A stretch of 64,000 bases of DNA from Pseudomonas rhodesiae (GTDB lineage Bacteria > Pseudomonadota > Gammaproteobacteria > Pseudomonadales > Pseudomonadaceae), in assembly GCF_007858255.1 (NCBI RefSeq), contig NZ_VFEU01000010.1, positions 124,001 through 188,000 on the forward strand, written 5' to 3'. The notes below the pieces were generated by a model. That model had not been told where the DNA came from. It searched no databases and worked only from the letters and a program-made list of their open reading frames with translations. This document shows, one piece after another, positions 17,826 to 26,542 of the stretch. Each line of letters begins with the position of its first letter. Position 1 is the stretch's first letter. The position numbers and the translations under genes were made by a program.

Positions 17826-19111
17826 GACACCTCCAACGGCATGTTCAGCGCCAGCGCCCAACCGGCGCCGGGATGGCTAAGGACGCTCAGTTCGCCGCCC
17901 AGGCAGCGCGCGCGTTCGCCCATTGAGTACAAGCCCACACCCGGACGCTGCGGCGGCTGGGCACCGCGCCCGTTATCCCGTACCCACAGGCGCAAACGCG
18001 CACCGCGACACTGCAGGCGCACCCGCACCTGGCTGGCCTCAGCGTGCCGCAACACATTGGTCAGGGCCTCTTGCAGCAGGCGATACAGATGGGTCTTGCT
18101 GGTGCTCGACAGCGCCGGTAAGTCGGGGCTGACTCGCAGCTGGCATTCGATGCCATGGCGGGTTTGCCACTGGCTTACCAGCATCGCAAATGCCTCGCCC
18201 AGCGGCAGGTGTTGCAGGGCCACCGGATACAGGTCGTGGACCAGCGCGCGAAAGCCTTGCTGTAAGTGTTCACAGTGATCCTCCAACTGCGCCACGGTGC
18301 GCGCCACCAAGGCCGGTTGGTCGCTGACCAGCCGTAGCAGGCAGGCCTGGGCACGAATACCGGCCAGGTATTGGCCGAGGTCGTCGTGCAGGGTCTGGGC
18401 CAGCTGGGTGCGCTCCTGTTCCTGTACCGCCAGCAAGGTGTGGGTGAGTTGGGTGTTGTCGCGTCGGGCCTGCTCCAGGGCGTCGGTCATGCGGTTGAAG
18501 TGCAGCGCCAGTTGTCGCGCCTCCGGCGAACCCTGGGTGCGCAGGCGCACGTTGAGCTGGCCGGCGCACACCTGTTGCAGGGCGCGCAGCAAGGCGTCCA
18601 GCACACCCATGCCCCGGCGCACGGCCCAGCGGATCGTCAACAGGCTCACCAGCAGCGCCAGCCCGCACAGGCTCAGCAACTGCTGCACGGAGTCCCAGAC
18701 TTCATCGATCTCATCCCGTGGGTCGACGGCAATGGACACGCGCCGGCCATCGGTTAAGTCCAGCACCCGCGCGGTGTGCTGTGCGGGAGTCAAGACCCAG
18801 CGCCCGAGCCAGGCATCCAGTCCCGTTTGTTCGGGCGCAGGTGGGGTTTGGCCGGCGGCCAGCCAGTAGACGCGCACATGGCGCAGGCTGGCAGTCAGCT
18901 GTGGTTGCAGGCTGGCGGGGTCGCGCTCGGCGGTGTCGCCCAGGTAGGCCACCACCGCCGCGGCCGATTGCAATTCGCGCTCCACGTCCGCCAAGGCTTG
19001 GTGCAGCAGCAGTGCCATACACGCGCTGGTCACCAAGGTGAAGAAGCCGCACACCCACAGGTTGATGCGCCACAGGGCCGACAGCCCAGGCCGGGCGGTG
19101 AAGACGCGCAT
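17822..19111 (-). CDS. pedS2: Membrane sensor histidine kinase PedS2 (ExaD/EraS)
   Basis: The 429-residue kinase starts at 19111, where AGGAG lies about ten bases upstream; an in-frame start at 19150 is less likely. It has two membrane spans (about 18-40 and 158-180) around a periplasmic sensor loop of roughly 115 residues, then a HAMP-like linker. The HisKA_3 phosphoacceptor is the His in LAQTLHDDLGQ, and the HATPase domain has LLQEALTNVLRHA and VGLYSMGER. This is the NarX/DegS-like family that pairs with LuxR-type regulators. A periplasmic sensor fits detection of lanthanide or alcohol state outside the inner membrane. It is divergent from the binding-protein gene at 19270. Confidence 0.9.
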   Translation of the reverse strand: MRVFTARPGLSALWRINLWVCGFFTLVTSACMALLLHQALADVERELQSAAAVVAYLGDTAERDPASLQPQLTASLRHVRVYWLAAGQTPPAPEQTGLDAWLGRWVLTPAQHTARVLDLTDGRRVSIAVDPRDEIDEVWDSVQQLLSLCGLALLVSLLTIRWAVRRGMGVLDALLRALQQVCAGQLNVRLRTQGSPEARQLALHFNRMTDALEQARRDNTQLTHTLLAVQEQERTQLAQTLHDDLGQYLAGIRAQACLLRLVSDQPALVARTVAQLEDHCEHLQQGFRALVHDLYPVALQHLPLGEAFAMLVSQWQTRHGIECQLRVSPDLPALSSTSKTHLYRLLQEALTNVLRHAEASQVRVRLQCRGARLRLWVRDNGRGAQPPQRPGVGLYSMGERARCLGGELSVLSHPGAGWALALNMPLEVS

Positions 19112-19176
19112 GCTCGTGTCACTCCTGTGAATGAGGCTAGGGTGACCCATGCTAAGACCGCCGCGCGCCGGCGCGG

Positions 19177-19193
19177 CTACTACCTTGGTACTG
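19177..19193. promoter_or_regulatory. Candidate response-regulator site between pedS2 and the binding-protein gene
   Basis: CTACTACCTTGGTACTG is identical at 16 of 17 bases to 22965-22981. It ends 77 bp before the start at 19270 and lies 66 bp upstream of pedS2 on the other strand. It contains TAC-like half-sites about one helical turn apart, as bound by NarL-family regulators. Binding is inferred. Confidence 0.6.
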
Positions 19194-19269
19194 CCTCAGC
19201 GCTACTTTCTGCATATTTGCAGCGGGCACGGGGCTTCCTATGCTGGCGCTACCTGTCATGGAGTGCCTT

Positions 19270-20442
19270 ATGCGCCAGTTCGCCCCTTACGCCGTGATCT
19301 GCCTGCTGGCAATTGCCTGGGCTAGCCACGGCCAGGCCGCTCAAGCGCCCTTGCAGGTGCAGATCGGCTACCTGGGCTATCGGCCCGACCCGGGGCCACT
19401 GCTCTCCAATGTAATCCCCGAGCCCGCCGATGCCGGTCAACGCGGTGCCGAACTGGCGATCATCGACAGCAACAGCACCGGCGCATTTCTCAACCAGCGC
19501 TACAGCCTGACCAGCGCCAGCGTGGAAAGCCCCGAAGCGCTGCTCGCCGCGGCCCAAGCTCAACACGCCCAGGGCCTGCGCCTGTTCGTGGTGAATGCCC
19601 CCGCCGCCAGCCTGCGCCAGCTCAGTGCCGCCCTGCCCGACAGCCTGCTGTTCAACGCCGGCAGCGCCGATGACCGCTTGCGCAGCACCGAGTGCTTGGC
19701 CAATGTGCTGCATACCCTGCCCAGCCGCGCCATGCTCGCCGATGCCCTGGCGCAGTTTCTGGTGCTGCGCAAATGGCAGAAGGCGTTGCTGATTGTTGGC
19801 CCCACCGAAGACGACCAAGCCTACGCCGCTGCCCTGCGCCGCGCCGCCAAACGCTTCGGCGTGCAGCTGGTCGCGGAAAAAGCCTGGCGCTTCGATAACG
19901 ACCAACGCCGCAGCGCCCAAGCCGATATGCCGCTGTTCACCCAAACCGCCGAATACGACGTGGTGCTGGTGGCCGACGAGCGCGGTGACTTCGGCGAATA
20001 CGTGCCCTATCAAACCTGGTATCCGCGCCCGGTCGCCGGCACCCAGGGCCTCACGCCCACCGGCTGGCACAAAACCGTGGAAACCTACGGCGCCGCCCAA
20101 TTGCAAAAGCGCTTCGAAGCCCTGGCCGGACGCTGGATGAACGACCGCGATTTCGCTGCCTGGATGGCCGTGCGCAGCGTTGCCAGCGCGGTGAATAAAC
20201 TACACCAGGTCGACCCCCAGGCAATCCGGCAACTGGAGCTGAGCGAGCAGTTGCCCCTGGATGGTTTCAAGGGCCGCAAGCTCAGTTACCGCGCCTGGAA
20301 CGGCCAGTTGCGCCAACCGATTCCCATCGTGCAGCCGCGCGCCCTGGTCAGCACTTCGCCCCAAGAGGGCTTCCTGCACCCTACTAATGAAATGGACAGC
20401 CTGGGTTACGACCAACCCGAGGTGACCTGCCGCTTTCCCTGA
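19270..20442 (+). CDS. Periplasmic branched-chain-type substrate-binding protein of the PQQ-alcohol ABC system
   Basis: The 390-residue product is read from ATG 19270 (GGAG eight bases upstream), giving signal peptide MRQFAPYAVICLLAIAWA and cleavage near QAAQA. The two-lobed Leu/Ile/Val-binding-protein-like fold is visible in VQIGYLGYRPDPG, RGAELAIIDSN and RKWQKALLIVGPTEDD. It matches the family of binding proteins found only with PQQ-dependent alcohol dehydrogenase systems (P. putida PP_2670 position). It is followed by a beta-propeller and an ABC-2 pump on the same strand. The pump type suggests export, so the role of a binding protein here is unclear; sensing or delivery to a pump are options. 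Confidence 0.86.
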   Translation: MRQFAPYAVICLLAIAWASHGQAAQAPLQVQIGYLGYRPDPGPLLSNVIPEPADAGQRGAELAIIDSNSTGAFLNQRYSLTSASVESPEALLAAAQAQHAQGLRLFVVNAPAASLRQLSAALPDSLLFNAGSADDRLRSTECLANVLHTLPSRAMLADALAQFLVLRKWQKALLIVGPTEDDQAYAAALRRAAKRFGVQLVAEKAWRFDNDQRRSAQADMPLFTQTAEYDVVLVADERGDFGEYVPYQTWYPRPVAGTQGLTPTGWHKTVETYGAAQLQKRFEALAGRWMNDRDFAAWMAVRSVASAVNKLHQVDPQAIRQLELSEQLPLDGFKGRKLSYRAWNGQLRQPIPIVQPRALVSTSPQEGFLHPTNEMDSLGYDQPEVTCRFP

Positions 20443-20468
20443 TCGCCCACAATAATAAGGAACTCGCC

Positions 20469-21428
20469 ATGCGCCGCACCCTGCTTTCATGCGCCCTGCT
20501 GCTTGCCGCCGGGCATGCCATGGCCAGCACCGCCTGGGTCTCCAACGAGAAAGACAACAGCCTGAGCCTGATCGACCTGAACACCCTGCAGGTCACCGAC
20601 ACCCTCAAGGTCGGCCAGCGCCCACGGGGCTTGCTGCTGTCCCATGACAATAAGCTGCTGTACATCTGCGCCAGCGACTCGGACCGTGTGCAGGTGATGG
20701 ACGTGGCCACGCGCAAGATCATCAAGGAACTGCCCTCCGGCAAAGACCCCGAGCAGTTCGCCCTGCACCCCAATAACCGTTGGTTGTATGTATCCAATGA
20801 AGACGATGCGCTGGTCACGGTGATCGACACCGAGACCGCCAAGGTGCTCGGCCAGATCAGCGTCGGCGTGGAACCCGAAGGCATGGCGGTGAGCCCGGAC
20901 GGCAAGTGGGCGGTCAACACCAGTGAAACCACCAACATGCTGCACTGGATCGACACCAGCACCCAGACCCTGGCCGACAGCACCCTGGTGGATCAACGCC
21001 CGCGCTTTGTCGAATTCAGCCACGACGGCGCGCAGCTGTGGGCCTCGGCGGAAATCGGCGGCACCGTGACCATTCTCGATGTGGCCAGCCGCAAGGTGCT
21101 CAAGACCTTGACGTTCGCCATCAAGGGCGTGCACCCGGACAAAGTGCAGCCGGTCGGTATCAAACTCAGCGCCGACGGCAAGTATGGATTTGTCGCCCTC
21201 GGCCCGGCCAACCATGTGGCGGTGATCGACGCCAAGACCTTCGAGGTGCTCGATTATCTGTTGGTGGGCCGCCGCGTATGGCAGCTGGCATTCACCCCGG
21301 ATCAAAAACAACTGCTGGCCACCAACGGCGTCAGCGGCGATGTGTCGGTGATCGATGTGGACAGCCTGAAGGTGATCAAGTCGATCAAAGTGGGGCGCTA
21401 TCCGTGGGGCGTGGTGGTCACGCCATGA
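20469..21428 (+). CDS. Secreted YVTN beta-propeller protein of the PQQ-alcohol system
   Basis: The 319-residue protein has a signal peptide (to AMA-STAWV, about residue 18). It then has seven YVTN/Lvi-like blades marked by repeated VIDT/VIDV and PDGKW/ADGKY turns (for example NRWLYVSNEDDALVTVIDTET). The propeller should form a periplasmic platform. It is the family annotated as PQQ-dependent catabolism-associated beta-propeller. Its stop overlaps the following ABC ATPase gene by 4 bp, and it begins 26 bp after the binding-protein gene, so this is one operon. The ligand is unknown. Confidence 0.88.
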   Translation: MRRTLLSCALLLAAGHAMASTAWVSNEKDNSLSLIDLNTLQVTDTLKVGQRPRGLLLSHDNKLLYICASDSDRVQVMDVATRKIIKELPSGKDPEQFALHPNNRWLYVSNEDDALVTVIDTETAKVLGQISVGVEPEGMAVSPDGKWAVNTSETTNMLHWIDTSTQTLADSTLVDQRPRFVEFSHDGAQLWASAEIGGTVTILDVASRKVLKTLTFAIKGVHPDKVQPVGIKLSADGKYGFVALGPANHVAVIDAKTFEVLDYLLVGRRVWQLAFTPDQKQLLATNGVSGDVSVIDVDSLKVIKSIKVGRYPWGVVVTP

Positions 21429-22165
21429 ACGCCCTGACCGTGCAGGACCTGAGCTTCGCCTACGGCCCATGTCAGGCCCTGTGCGAGGTAGGTTTCAGCC
21501 TGGCGCCAGGGCGCTTTGCCGCGCTGCTAGGGCCTAACGGTGCCGGCAAATCTACCTTGATCGCGTTGCTCACGCGGCTGTATCACCTGCAACGCGGCGA
21601 GATCCACGTCGGCGGCCACTCCCTGCGCGACGCACCGCGGGCGGCCCTTAAACAGCTGGGGGTGGTGTTCCAGCAAAGCACCCTGGACCTGGAACTGAGC
21701 GTGGAACAGAACCTGCGCTATCACGCCGCGTTGCATGGCTTGTCACGCCGGCATACCGACCTGCGCGTCGAAGCTGAGTTGGCACGCCAGGGCCTCAGCG
21801 AGCGACGCCGTGAAAAGGTCCGCGCACTCAACGGCGGGCACCGGCGCCGCGTGGAAATCGCCCGCGCCCTGCTGCATGAGCCGCGCCTGCTGTTGCTGGA
21901 CGAAGCCAGCGTCGGCCTCGACCCGGCCAGCCGCCTGGGGTTGAACCAGCATGTGCGCCAGCTGTGCCGGGAGCACGATCTGAGCGTGTTGTGGACCACG
22001 CACCTGCTCGATGAAGTGCACGCCGACGACGCGCTGATGATCCTGCATCAGGGCCGGTTGGTGGCCAGCGGGCAAGTCGACGCGCTGGTGCAGGAACATG
22101 ACGGCGATCTGGGTCGTCTGTTCGCCGGCCTGACCCGCCCCACCGCAACGGGAGCGCCAGCATGA
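21425..22165 (+). CDS. ABC transporter ATP-binding protein of the PQQ-alcohol system
   Basis: The 246-residue cytoplasmic ATPase starts at ATG 21425 within the 4-base overlap. It has Walker A GPNGAGKST (about 39-47), Q-loop VVFQQS, Walker B LLLLDEA and switch His in TTHLLDE. The signature is LNGGHRRR in place of LSGGQ, which is unusual. The following gene encodes an ABC-2-type permease (4-base overlap), so together they form an export-type pump (P. putida PP_2668-2667 position; PedA/PedB in the P. putida U literature). The substrate is unknown. Confidence 0.9.
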   Translation: MNALTVQDLSFAYGPCQALCEVGFSLAPGRFAALLGPNGAGKSTLIALLTRLYHLQRGEIHVGGHSLRDAPRAALKQLGVVFQQSTLDLELSVEQNLRYHAALHGLSRRHTDLRVEAELARQGLSERRREKVRALNGGHRRRVEIARALLHEPRLLLLDEASVGLDPASRLGLNQHVRQLCREHDLSVLWTTHLLDEVHADDALMILHQGRLVASGQVDALVQEHDGDLGRLFAGLTRPTATGAPA

Positions 22166-22953
22166 ATGCGTATTGGCAGTGCCTGCGCGGCATCGTGCTG
22201 CGCGAATGGCTGCGGTTTGTGTTGCAGCGCACGCGGTTTCTCAGCGCCCTGGTGCGGCCGCTGTTGTGGCTGGTGGTGTTCGCCGCCGGGTTTCGCGCCG
22301 CGTTGGGCATCTCGGTGATCGAACCCTACGACACCTACATCCCTTACGAGGTGTACATCATTCCAGGGCTGGCCTGCATGATCCTGCTGTTCAACGGCAT
22401 GCAAGGCTCGCTGGCGATGGTCTACGACCGGGAGATGGGCAGCATGCGCGTGTTGCTGACCAGCCCGCTGCCACGCACGTTTTTGCTGTGCAGCAAGTTG
22501 CTGGCCACGGCGTTGATTTCCCTGTTGCAGGTGTATGGTTTCCTGGCGATTGCCTGGGTCTACGGCGTGCAGCCGCCGGCCATGGGGCTGTTGCTGGCCT
22601 TGCCCGCATTGTTGCTGGTGGCGCTGATGCTCAGTGCGTTAGGGTTGTTGCTGTCCAATGGGATCCGTCAGTTGGAGAACTTCGCCGGGGTGATGAATTT
22701 CGTGATTTTCCCGCTGTTTTTCCTGTCGTCGGCGCTGTATCCGCTGTGGAAGATGCGCGATGCCAGCCAGTGGTTGTACTGGCTGTGCGCGGTCAACCCG
22801 TTCACCCACGCGGTGGAGCTGGTGCGCTTCGCCCTGTATGAGCGTCTGGCCGGCCTGGCCCTGGCGATCTGTCTGGGCCTGACCGTGCTGTTCACCCTGC
22901 TGGCAGTGCTGACCTTCAACCCGCAACACGCGGCGTTGCGCAAACCGGGCTGA
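22162..22953 (+). CDS. ABC-2 type permease of the PQQ-alcohol system
   Basis: The 263-residue protein has six hydrophobic segments and the ABC-2 pattern. There is an amphipathic N-terminus (LREWLRFVLQRTRF), GLACMILLFNGMQGSLAMVYDREMGSMRVLL in the coupling region, and LYWLCAVNPFTHAVELVRFALY near the C-terminus. It overlaps the ATPase gene by 4 bp. A candidate regulator site at 22965 separates it from the rhodanese-like gene, so the operon may end here with a new promoter following. Confidence 0.9.
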   Translation: MNAYWQCLRGIVLREWLRFVLQRTRFLSALVRPLLWLVVFAAGFRAALGISVIEPYDTYIPYEVYIIPGLACMILLFNGMQGSLAMVYDREMGSMRVLLTSPLPRTFLLCSKLLATALISLLQVYGFLAIAWVYGVQPPAMGLLLALPALLLVALMLSALGLLLSNGIRQLENFAGVMNFVIFPLFFLSSALYPLWKMRDASQWLYWLCAVNPFTHAVELVRFALYERLAGLALAICLGLTVLFTLLAVLTFNPQHAALRKPG

Positions 22954-22964
22954 GGCCGGCAAAA

Positions 22965-22981
22965 CTACTACTTTGGTACTG
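22965..22981 (+). promoter_or_regulatory. Candidate response-regulator site upstream of the rhodanese-like gene and pedR1
   Basis: CTACTACTTTGGTACTG matches 19177-19193 at 16 of 17 bases. It ends 80 bp before the next start codon, against 77 bp at the other site. Conserved sequence and spacing make a shared regulatory role likely; the regulator is inferred. Confidence 0.6.
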
Positions 22982-23060
22982 GTTTTGCTGTCTATCGTCG
23001 CATTCCCAAGGGCGTGGGACTCACGTGTAATGGGCGCATAACGATAAGGATTGCCCCGCC

Positions 23061-23600
23061 ATGCTGCCCGCCCGATTGCCCCTGCTGGCCCTGCTGTGCC
23101 TGCTCACCGCCCAGGTCCAGGCCGACACGCCACTGTTTTCCGCCGACGGCTATCGCATCAGCCTGTACCGCAGCCCTACGCCCGAGCATGTGTCGGGAGC
23201 GACCATCGTCGACACTCCCGCCCTGCAAGGCTTGCTCGGCCAGGTGCCCGCACCGGTGCTGATCGACGTTTACCGTCGCCAATGGCTGCAAGGCCGCTTT
23301 ATCGAAGACCAACCCCACGCCAACCTGCCCGGCAGCCGTTGGCTGGCCAATACCGGCGACGGCGACCTCACGCCGGAATGGCAAGGTTATTTCGTGCGGC
23401 ACCTGTACAAGTACACCGGCGGCGACCTGTCGCGCCCGCTGGTGTTCTATTGCCGCTCCGATTGCTGGCTGAGTTGGAACGCGGTAAAACGTGCCGCCAA
23501 CCTGGGCTATACCTCTGTGTATTGGTACCGCGACGGTTTGGATGCGTGGGAAGCGGCAAACCTGCCAGTGACGGCTGCGACACCCGAGCCTTTTCAATAA
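23061..23600 (+). CDS. Rhodanese-like secreted protein, PQQ-associated CxxxCW family
   Basis: The 179-residue protein has a signal peptide (cleavage near VQA-DT, about residue 22) and a rhodanese-like domain. The active-site loop is FYCRSDCWLSWNA, with two cysteines (CRSDC-W) near residues 134 and 138. The family is known beside PQQ dehydrogenases under the name CXXCW protein; here three residues separate the cysteines. The redox-active or sulfur-transfer role is inferred from the fold only. It lies 23 bp upstream of the PedR1 gene, so co-transcription is likely. It could work with the SoxYZ-like carrier, which would give the cluster a sulfur or thiol theme. Confidence 0.85.
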   Translation: MLPARLPLLALLCLLTAQVQADTPLFSADGYRISLYRSPTPEHVSGATIVDTPALQGLLGQVPAPVLIDVYRRQWLQGRFIEDQPHANLPGSRWLANTGDGDLTPEWQGYFVRHLYKYTGGDLSRPLVFYCRSDCWLSWNAVKRAANLGYTSVYWYRDGLDAWEAANLPVTAATPEPFQ

Positions 23601-23623
23601 CCACTACAAGAAGGTGAACGGCC

Positions 23624-24289
23624 ATGTACAAAATCCTGATTGCCGACGATCACCCGCTGTTTCGCGAGGCGATCCATAACGTCATCAGCGACGGCTTCCC
23701 CGGCAGCGAAGTGATGGAAACCGCCGACCTGGACAGTGCCCTGGCCCTGACCCAGGAACACGACGACCTCGACCTGATCCTGCTCGATCTGAACATGCCG
23801 GGCATGCACGGGCTCAACGGCCTGATCAACCTGCGCAATGAGTCGCCAACCATCCCGGTGGTGATCGTTTCTGCCGAGCAGGACAAGCAGATCGTGCTGC
23901 AAGCCATCACCTATGGTGCGGTGGGGTTTATCACCAAGTCCTCGCCGCGCCTGCAAATGACCGAGGCGATCCAGCAGATTCTCAACGGCAATGTGTACCT
24001 GCCGCCGGACATCATCCGCACCCAAAAACCCGGCGCCCAGCGCCGCCTCAACGAAAACCCGGGCTTCGCCCCCGAACTGCTGCAAGCCCTGACCCGCAAA
24101 CAATTGCTGGTGCTCGAACGCATGACTAAAGGCGAGTCGAACAAACAGATCGCCTACACGTTGGAAATCGCCGAGACCACGGTGAAAGCCCATGTATCGG
24201 CCATCTTGCGCAAGCTCAATGTACACAACCGCGTACAGGCCATCCTCAGCGCCGGCGACATCGACTTCGGCTCCTACCTGCGCCGCTGA
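23624..24289 (+). CDS. pedR1: LuxR-type response regulator PedR1 (AgmR/ErbR)
   Basis: The 221-residue regulator has a receiver domain (1-120) with Asp in [10 protein letters not shown] and Lys in GFITKSSPR. The C-terminal LuxR-type HTH has [30 protein letters not shown] and [13 protein letters not shown]. It corresponds to AgmR/ErbR of P. aeruginosa, which activates exaBC and PQQ synthesis genes. The cognate kinase is probably the convergent PedS1. A second copy of its last six codons lies in the downstream repeat (24447-24465). Confidence 0.92.
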   Translation: MYKILIADDHPLFREAIHNVISDGFPGSEVMETADLDSALALTQEHDDLDLILLDLNMPGMHGLNGLINLRNESPTIPVVIVSAEQDKQIVLQAITYGAVGFITKSSPRLQMTEAIQQILNGNVYLPPDIIRTQKPGAQRRLNENPGFAPELLQALTRKQLLVLERMTKGESNKQIAYTLEIAETTVKAHVSAILRKLNVHNRVQAILSAGDIDFGSYLRR

Positions 24290-24585
24290 GCCTCCAGACA
24301 AACGCGGGGCAAAAGGTGGGAGGGAGCCTGCCCCCGATAGCGGTGTTTCAGTCAATGCATGGGCTGGCTGACAGGCCGCCATCGGGGGCAAGCCCCCTCC
24401 CACATCTTGATCTGTGTAGATCAGCACCGATTATGCTCAATCCTGGCTCATGCCTGCGCCGCTGGCCTTCCAGACAAACGCGGGGCGAGAGGTGGGAGGG
24501 GGCTTGCCCCCGATAGCGGTGGTTCAGTCAATACATGAGCTGGCTGACAATCCGCCATCGGGGGCTTGCCCCCTCCTCCCCTTGC
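24271..24585. repeat. Tandem REPIN pair carrying a duplicated pedR1 3' end
   Basis: Two copies of a unit offset by 176 bp begin with GGCTC and CCTGCGCCGCTG, the last codons of pedR1. They continue through CCAGACAAACGCGGGGC into paired REP arms (GGGAGGGGGCTTGCCCC type and complement). The first unit contains the genuine pedR1 end; the second has a diverged copy without the stop. The second unit also encodes the last 20 residues or so of the convergent PedS1 kinase. Confidence 0.85.
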
Positions 24586-26542
24586 CCAGTAGATGGCTCA
24601 TGGCAGTTTTCAGCTTCATCGGCCGTACCGGTTTGTGCATCAAGGTGTGCCCCTGTTCGCGGATCTGTTGCTTGAGTTCGTTGCTGTAGTTGGCGGTGAT
24701 CATCAGCGCCGGTATCGGACGACCGCGGCGGGCGTTGATGCGGGCCACGGCGTCGACGCCGTTCTGGTCATTGTCCAGGTGGTAGTCAGCGATCAGCAGG
24801 TCGGCCTCGGCGTGGTAGTTGTCCACCTGGCCGGCCAGGTCCTGTTCCGATAAGGCGGTGACCACCTGGCAGCCCCAGCCTTCGAGCAGGGTGCGCATGC
24901 CGGCGCAGATCGCCGCGTCGTTATCCAGCACCCATACCCGGGCGCCCTGTAAACGCTCCAGCATCGGTTCGCTCATGCTCGGTGCGGGCAAGGTCTTGGG
25001 CGCGGTGGCGCTCAAGGGCACCTCCACGGCAAACATCGAGCCCTTGCCGGGTACGGATTTGACGCTGATGCGATGGCCCAGGATGCCGGCGATCTTTTCC
25101 ACAATGGCCAGGCCCAACCCCAGCCCGCGATCCTGATCGCGACGCTGCACATCGCCGCGTTTGAACTCCTGGAAAATCTCCTCCAGGCGCTCCTCGGCGA
25201 TGCCCATGCCACTGTCCCACACCTGGACCGACAAGCGCTGATGCTGGCGACGACAGCCCAACACCACGCGGCCGCTATAGGTGTAGCGAATCGCATTGCT
25301 CAACAGGTTGCGCAGAATCCGCGCCAGCAGCTGGATATCGCTGTGCACCAACGCCGAACACCCGATGAAATGCAATTCCAGCCCTTCGCTGCGGGCCAGT
25401 TCGGTGTATTCGGCCGCCAGGTTGTCCAGCAGCTCGCTCAGGGCGAACGGCGCGATATCGGCCTTGATCACGCCGGCGTCCAGCTTGGAAATATCCACCA
25501 GGGTGCCCAGCAGGTTTTCTACGTCTTCAAGGGAGTTGCTCACATTGCGCACCAGGGTTTCATTGGCCTGGGGCTCGCGACGCTCCAGCAAGGCGCCGGT
25601 GAACAGACGCGCGGCGTTCAGCGGTTGCAGCAGGTCGTGGCTGACGGCGGCAAGGAACTTGGTCTTCGACAGGTTGGCCTGTTCGGCTTCGCGCTTGGCT
25701 TCGCGCAGACGGGTTTCCATGCGGCGGCGCTCATCGATTTCCTTGAGCAACTGGTCGTTGAGCGCGGTGAGTTCCGAGGTGCGCTGGGCGACACGCTGCT
25801 CCAGGTTCTGATAGGCCTGATGCAGGGCCTCGGCGGTGCGTCGACGCTCGGTGATGTCGCGGATCAGCACGAAAATCCCCACCACTTCACCCGTGGCCAG
25901 GCGGTTGGGCACGTAGGAGCGCAGCATGTAGCGCTCCTGGTTGTTGATATTGGTTTCGGCGAATTCAAAGGTCACGCTCTCCCCCGCCAGGGCGCGCGCG
26001 ACATACGCATCGAGGCGCTGGCAGTGCTGCTCGCTATGGACCTCGCGCAAGCTCTGGCCGAGCATCATGCCCGGAGGCCAGCAGTACCATTGTTCGTAGA
26101 CTTTATTGGTGAACTCATACACCAGGTCGGCATTCAGGTAGCCGATCAGCGCGGGGACGTGGTCGGTGATCAGGCGAATCCAGCGTTCGCTTTCCTGGGC
26201 CTTTTGCGCGGCGGCCTGCTCACGGCGCAGGGTTTCGGCGCGCAGGCGGGCATTGATCAACAAGTGGTTGCTGGCGCGCAGTTCGGCCATTGCCTGGTTC
26301 AAGGCGTCGGTGCGCTCACGAACTTGCTCGGCCAACACCACCGAGTGCTGGAACGTGGTGTACGGGTCATTGCCCTGGGACACACCGGACTCGATGCGTT
26401 CGATCAGCGCCGCGTTGATCCGCGCCAGCTTGTGGTTGTCCACCCGCAGGCGCGCCAGTTCGGCCAGCAGTTCAGTGCGGCCCAGGCGCGCGTCCTCGGG
26501 CAATGGCGACCCCGGTAAAGGTCTGGTTGATGTGCATGCCAT
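24524..26542 (-). CDS. pedS1: Hybrid sensor histidine kinase PedS1 (ErcS'-like) with PAS domain
   Basis: The 672-residue protein has no membrane span. In order it has a coiled-coil N-terminus (about 20-130), a PAS domain (about 135-260), a coil (265-330), and the phosphoacceptor box FLAAVSHDLLQPLNAARLF. The HATPase domain follows (RNLLSNAIRYT; DSGMGI; GLGLGLAI). A C-terminal receiver has Asp in LLIADYHLDNDQ and Lys in HKPVRPMK. The start overlaps the FIST gene by 71 bp, so translation is probably coupled. The last residues (GKGRRGQAPDGGLSASS) are encoded by a REP repeat, so the natural stop was probably lost. It is the likely partner of PedR1 (P. putida PP_2664, P. aeruginosa ErcS'). Confidence 0.9.
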   Translation of the reverse strand: MACTSTRPLPGSPLPEDARLGRTELLAELARLRVDNHKLARINAALIERIESGVSQGNDPYTTFQHSVVLAEQVRERTDALNQAMAELRASNHLLINARLRAETLRREQAAAQKAQESERWIRLITDHVPALIGYLNADLVYEFTNKVYEQWYCWPPGMMLGQSLREVHSEQHCQRLDAYVARALAGESVTFEFAETNINNQERYMLRSYVPNRLATGEVVGIFVLIRDITERRRTAEALHQAYQNLEQRVAQRTSELTALNDQLLKEIDERRRMETRLREAKREAEQANLSKTKFLAAVSHDLLQPLNAARLFTGALLERREPQANETLVRNVSNSLEDVENLLGTLVDISKLDAGVIKADIAPFALSELLDNLAAEYTELARSEGLELHFIGCSALVHSDIQLLARILRNLLSNAIRYTYSGRVVLGCRRQHQRLSVQVWDSGMGIAEERLEEIFQEFKRGDVQRRDQDRGLGLGLAIVEKIAGILGHRISVKSVPGKGSMFAVEVPLSATAPKTLPAPSMSEPMLERLQGARVWVLDNDAAICAGMRTLLEGWGCQVVTALSEQDLAGQVDNYHAEADLLIADYHLDNDQNGVDAVARINARRGRPIPALMITANYSNELKQQIREQGHTLMHKPVRPMKLKTAMSHLLGKGRRGQAPDGGLSASSCID

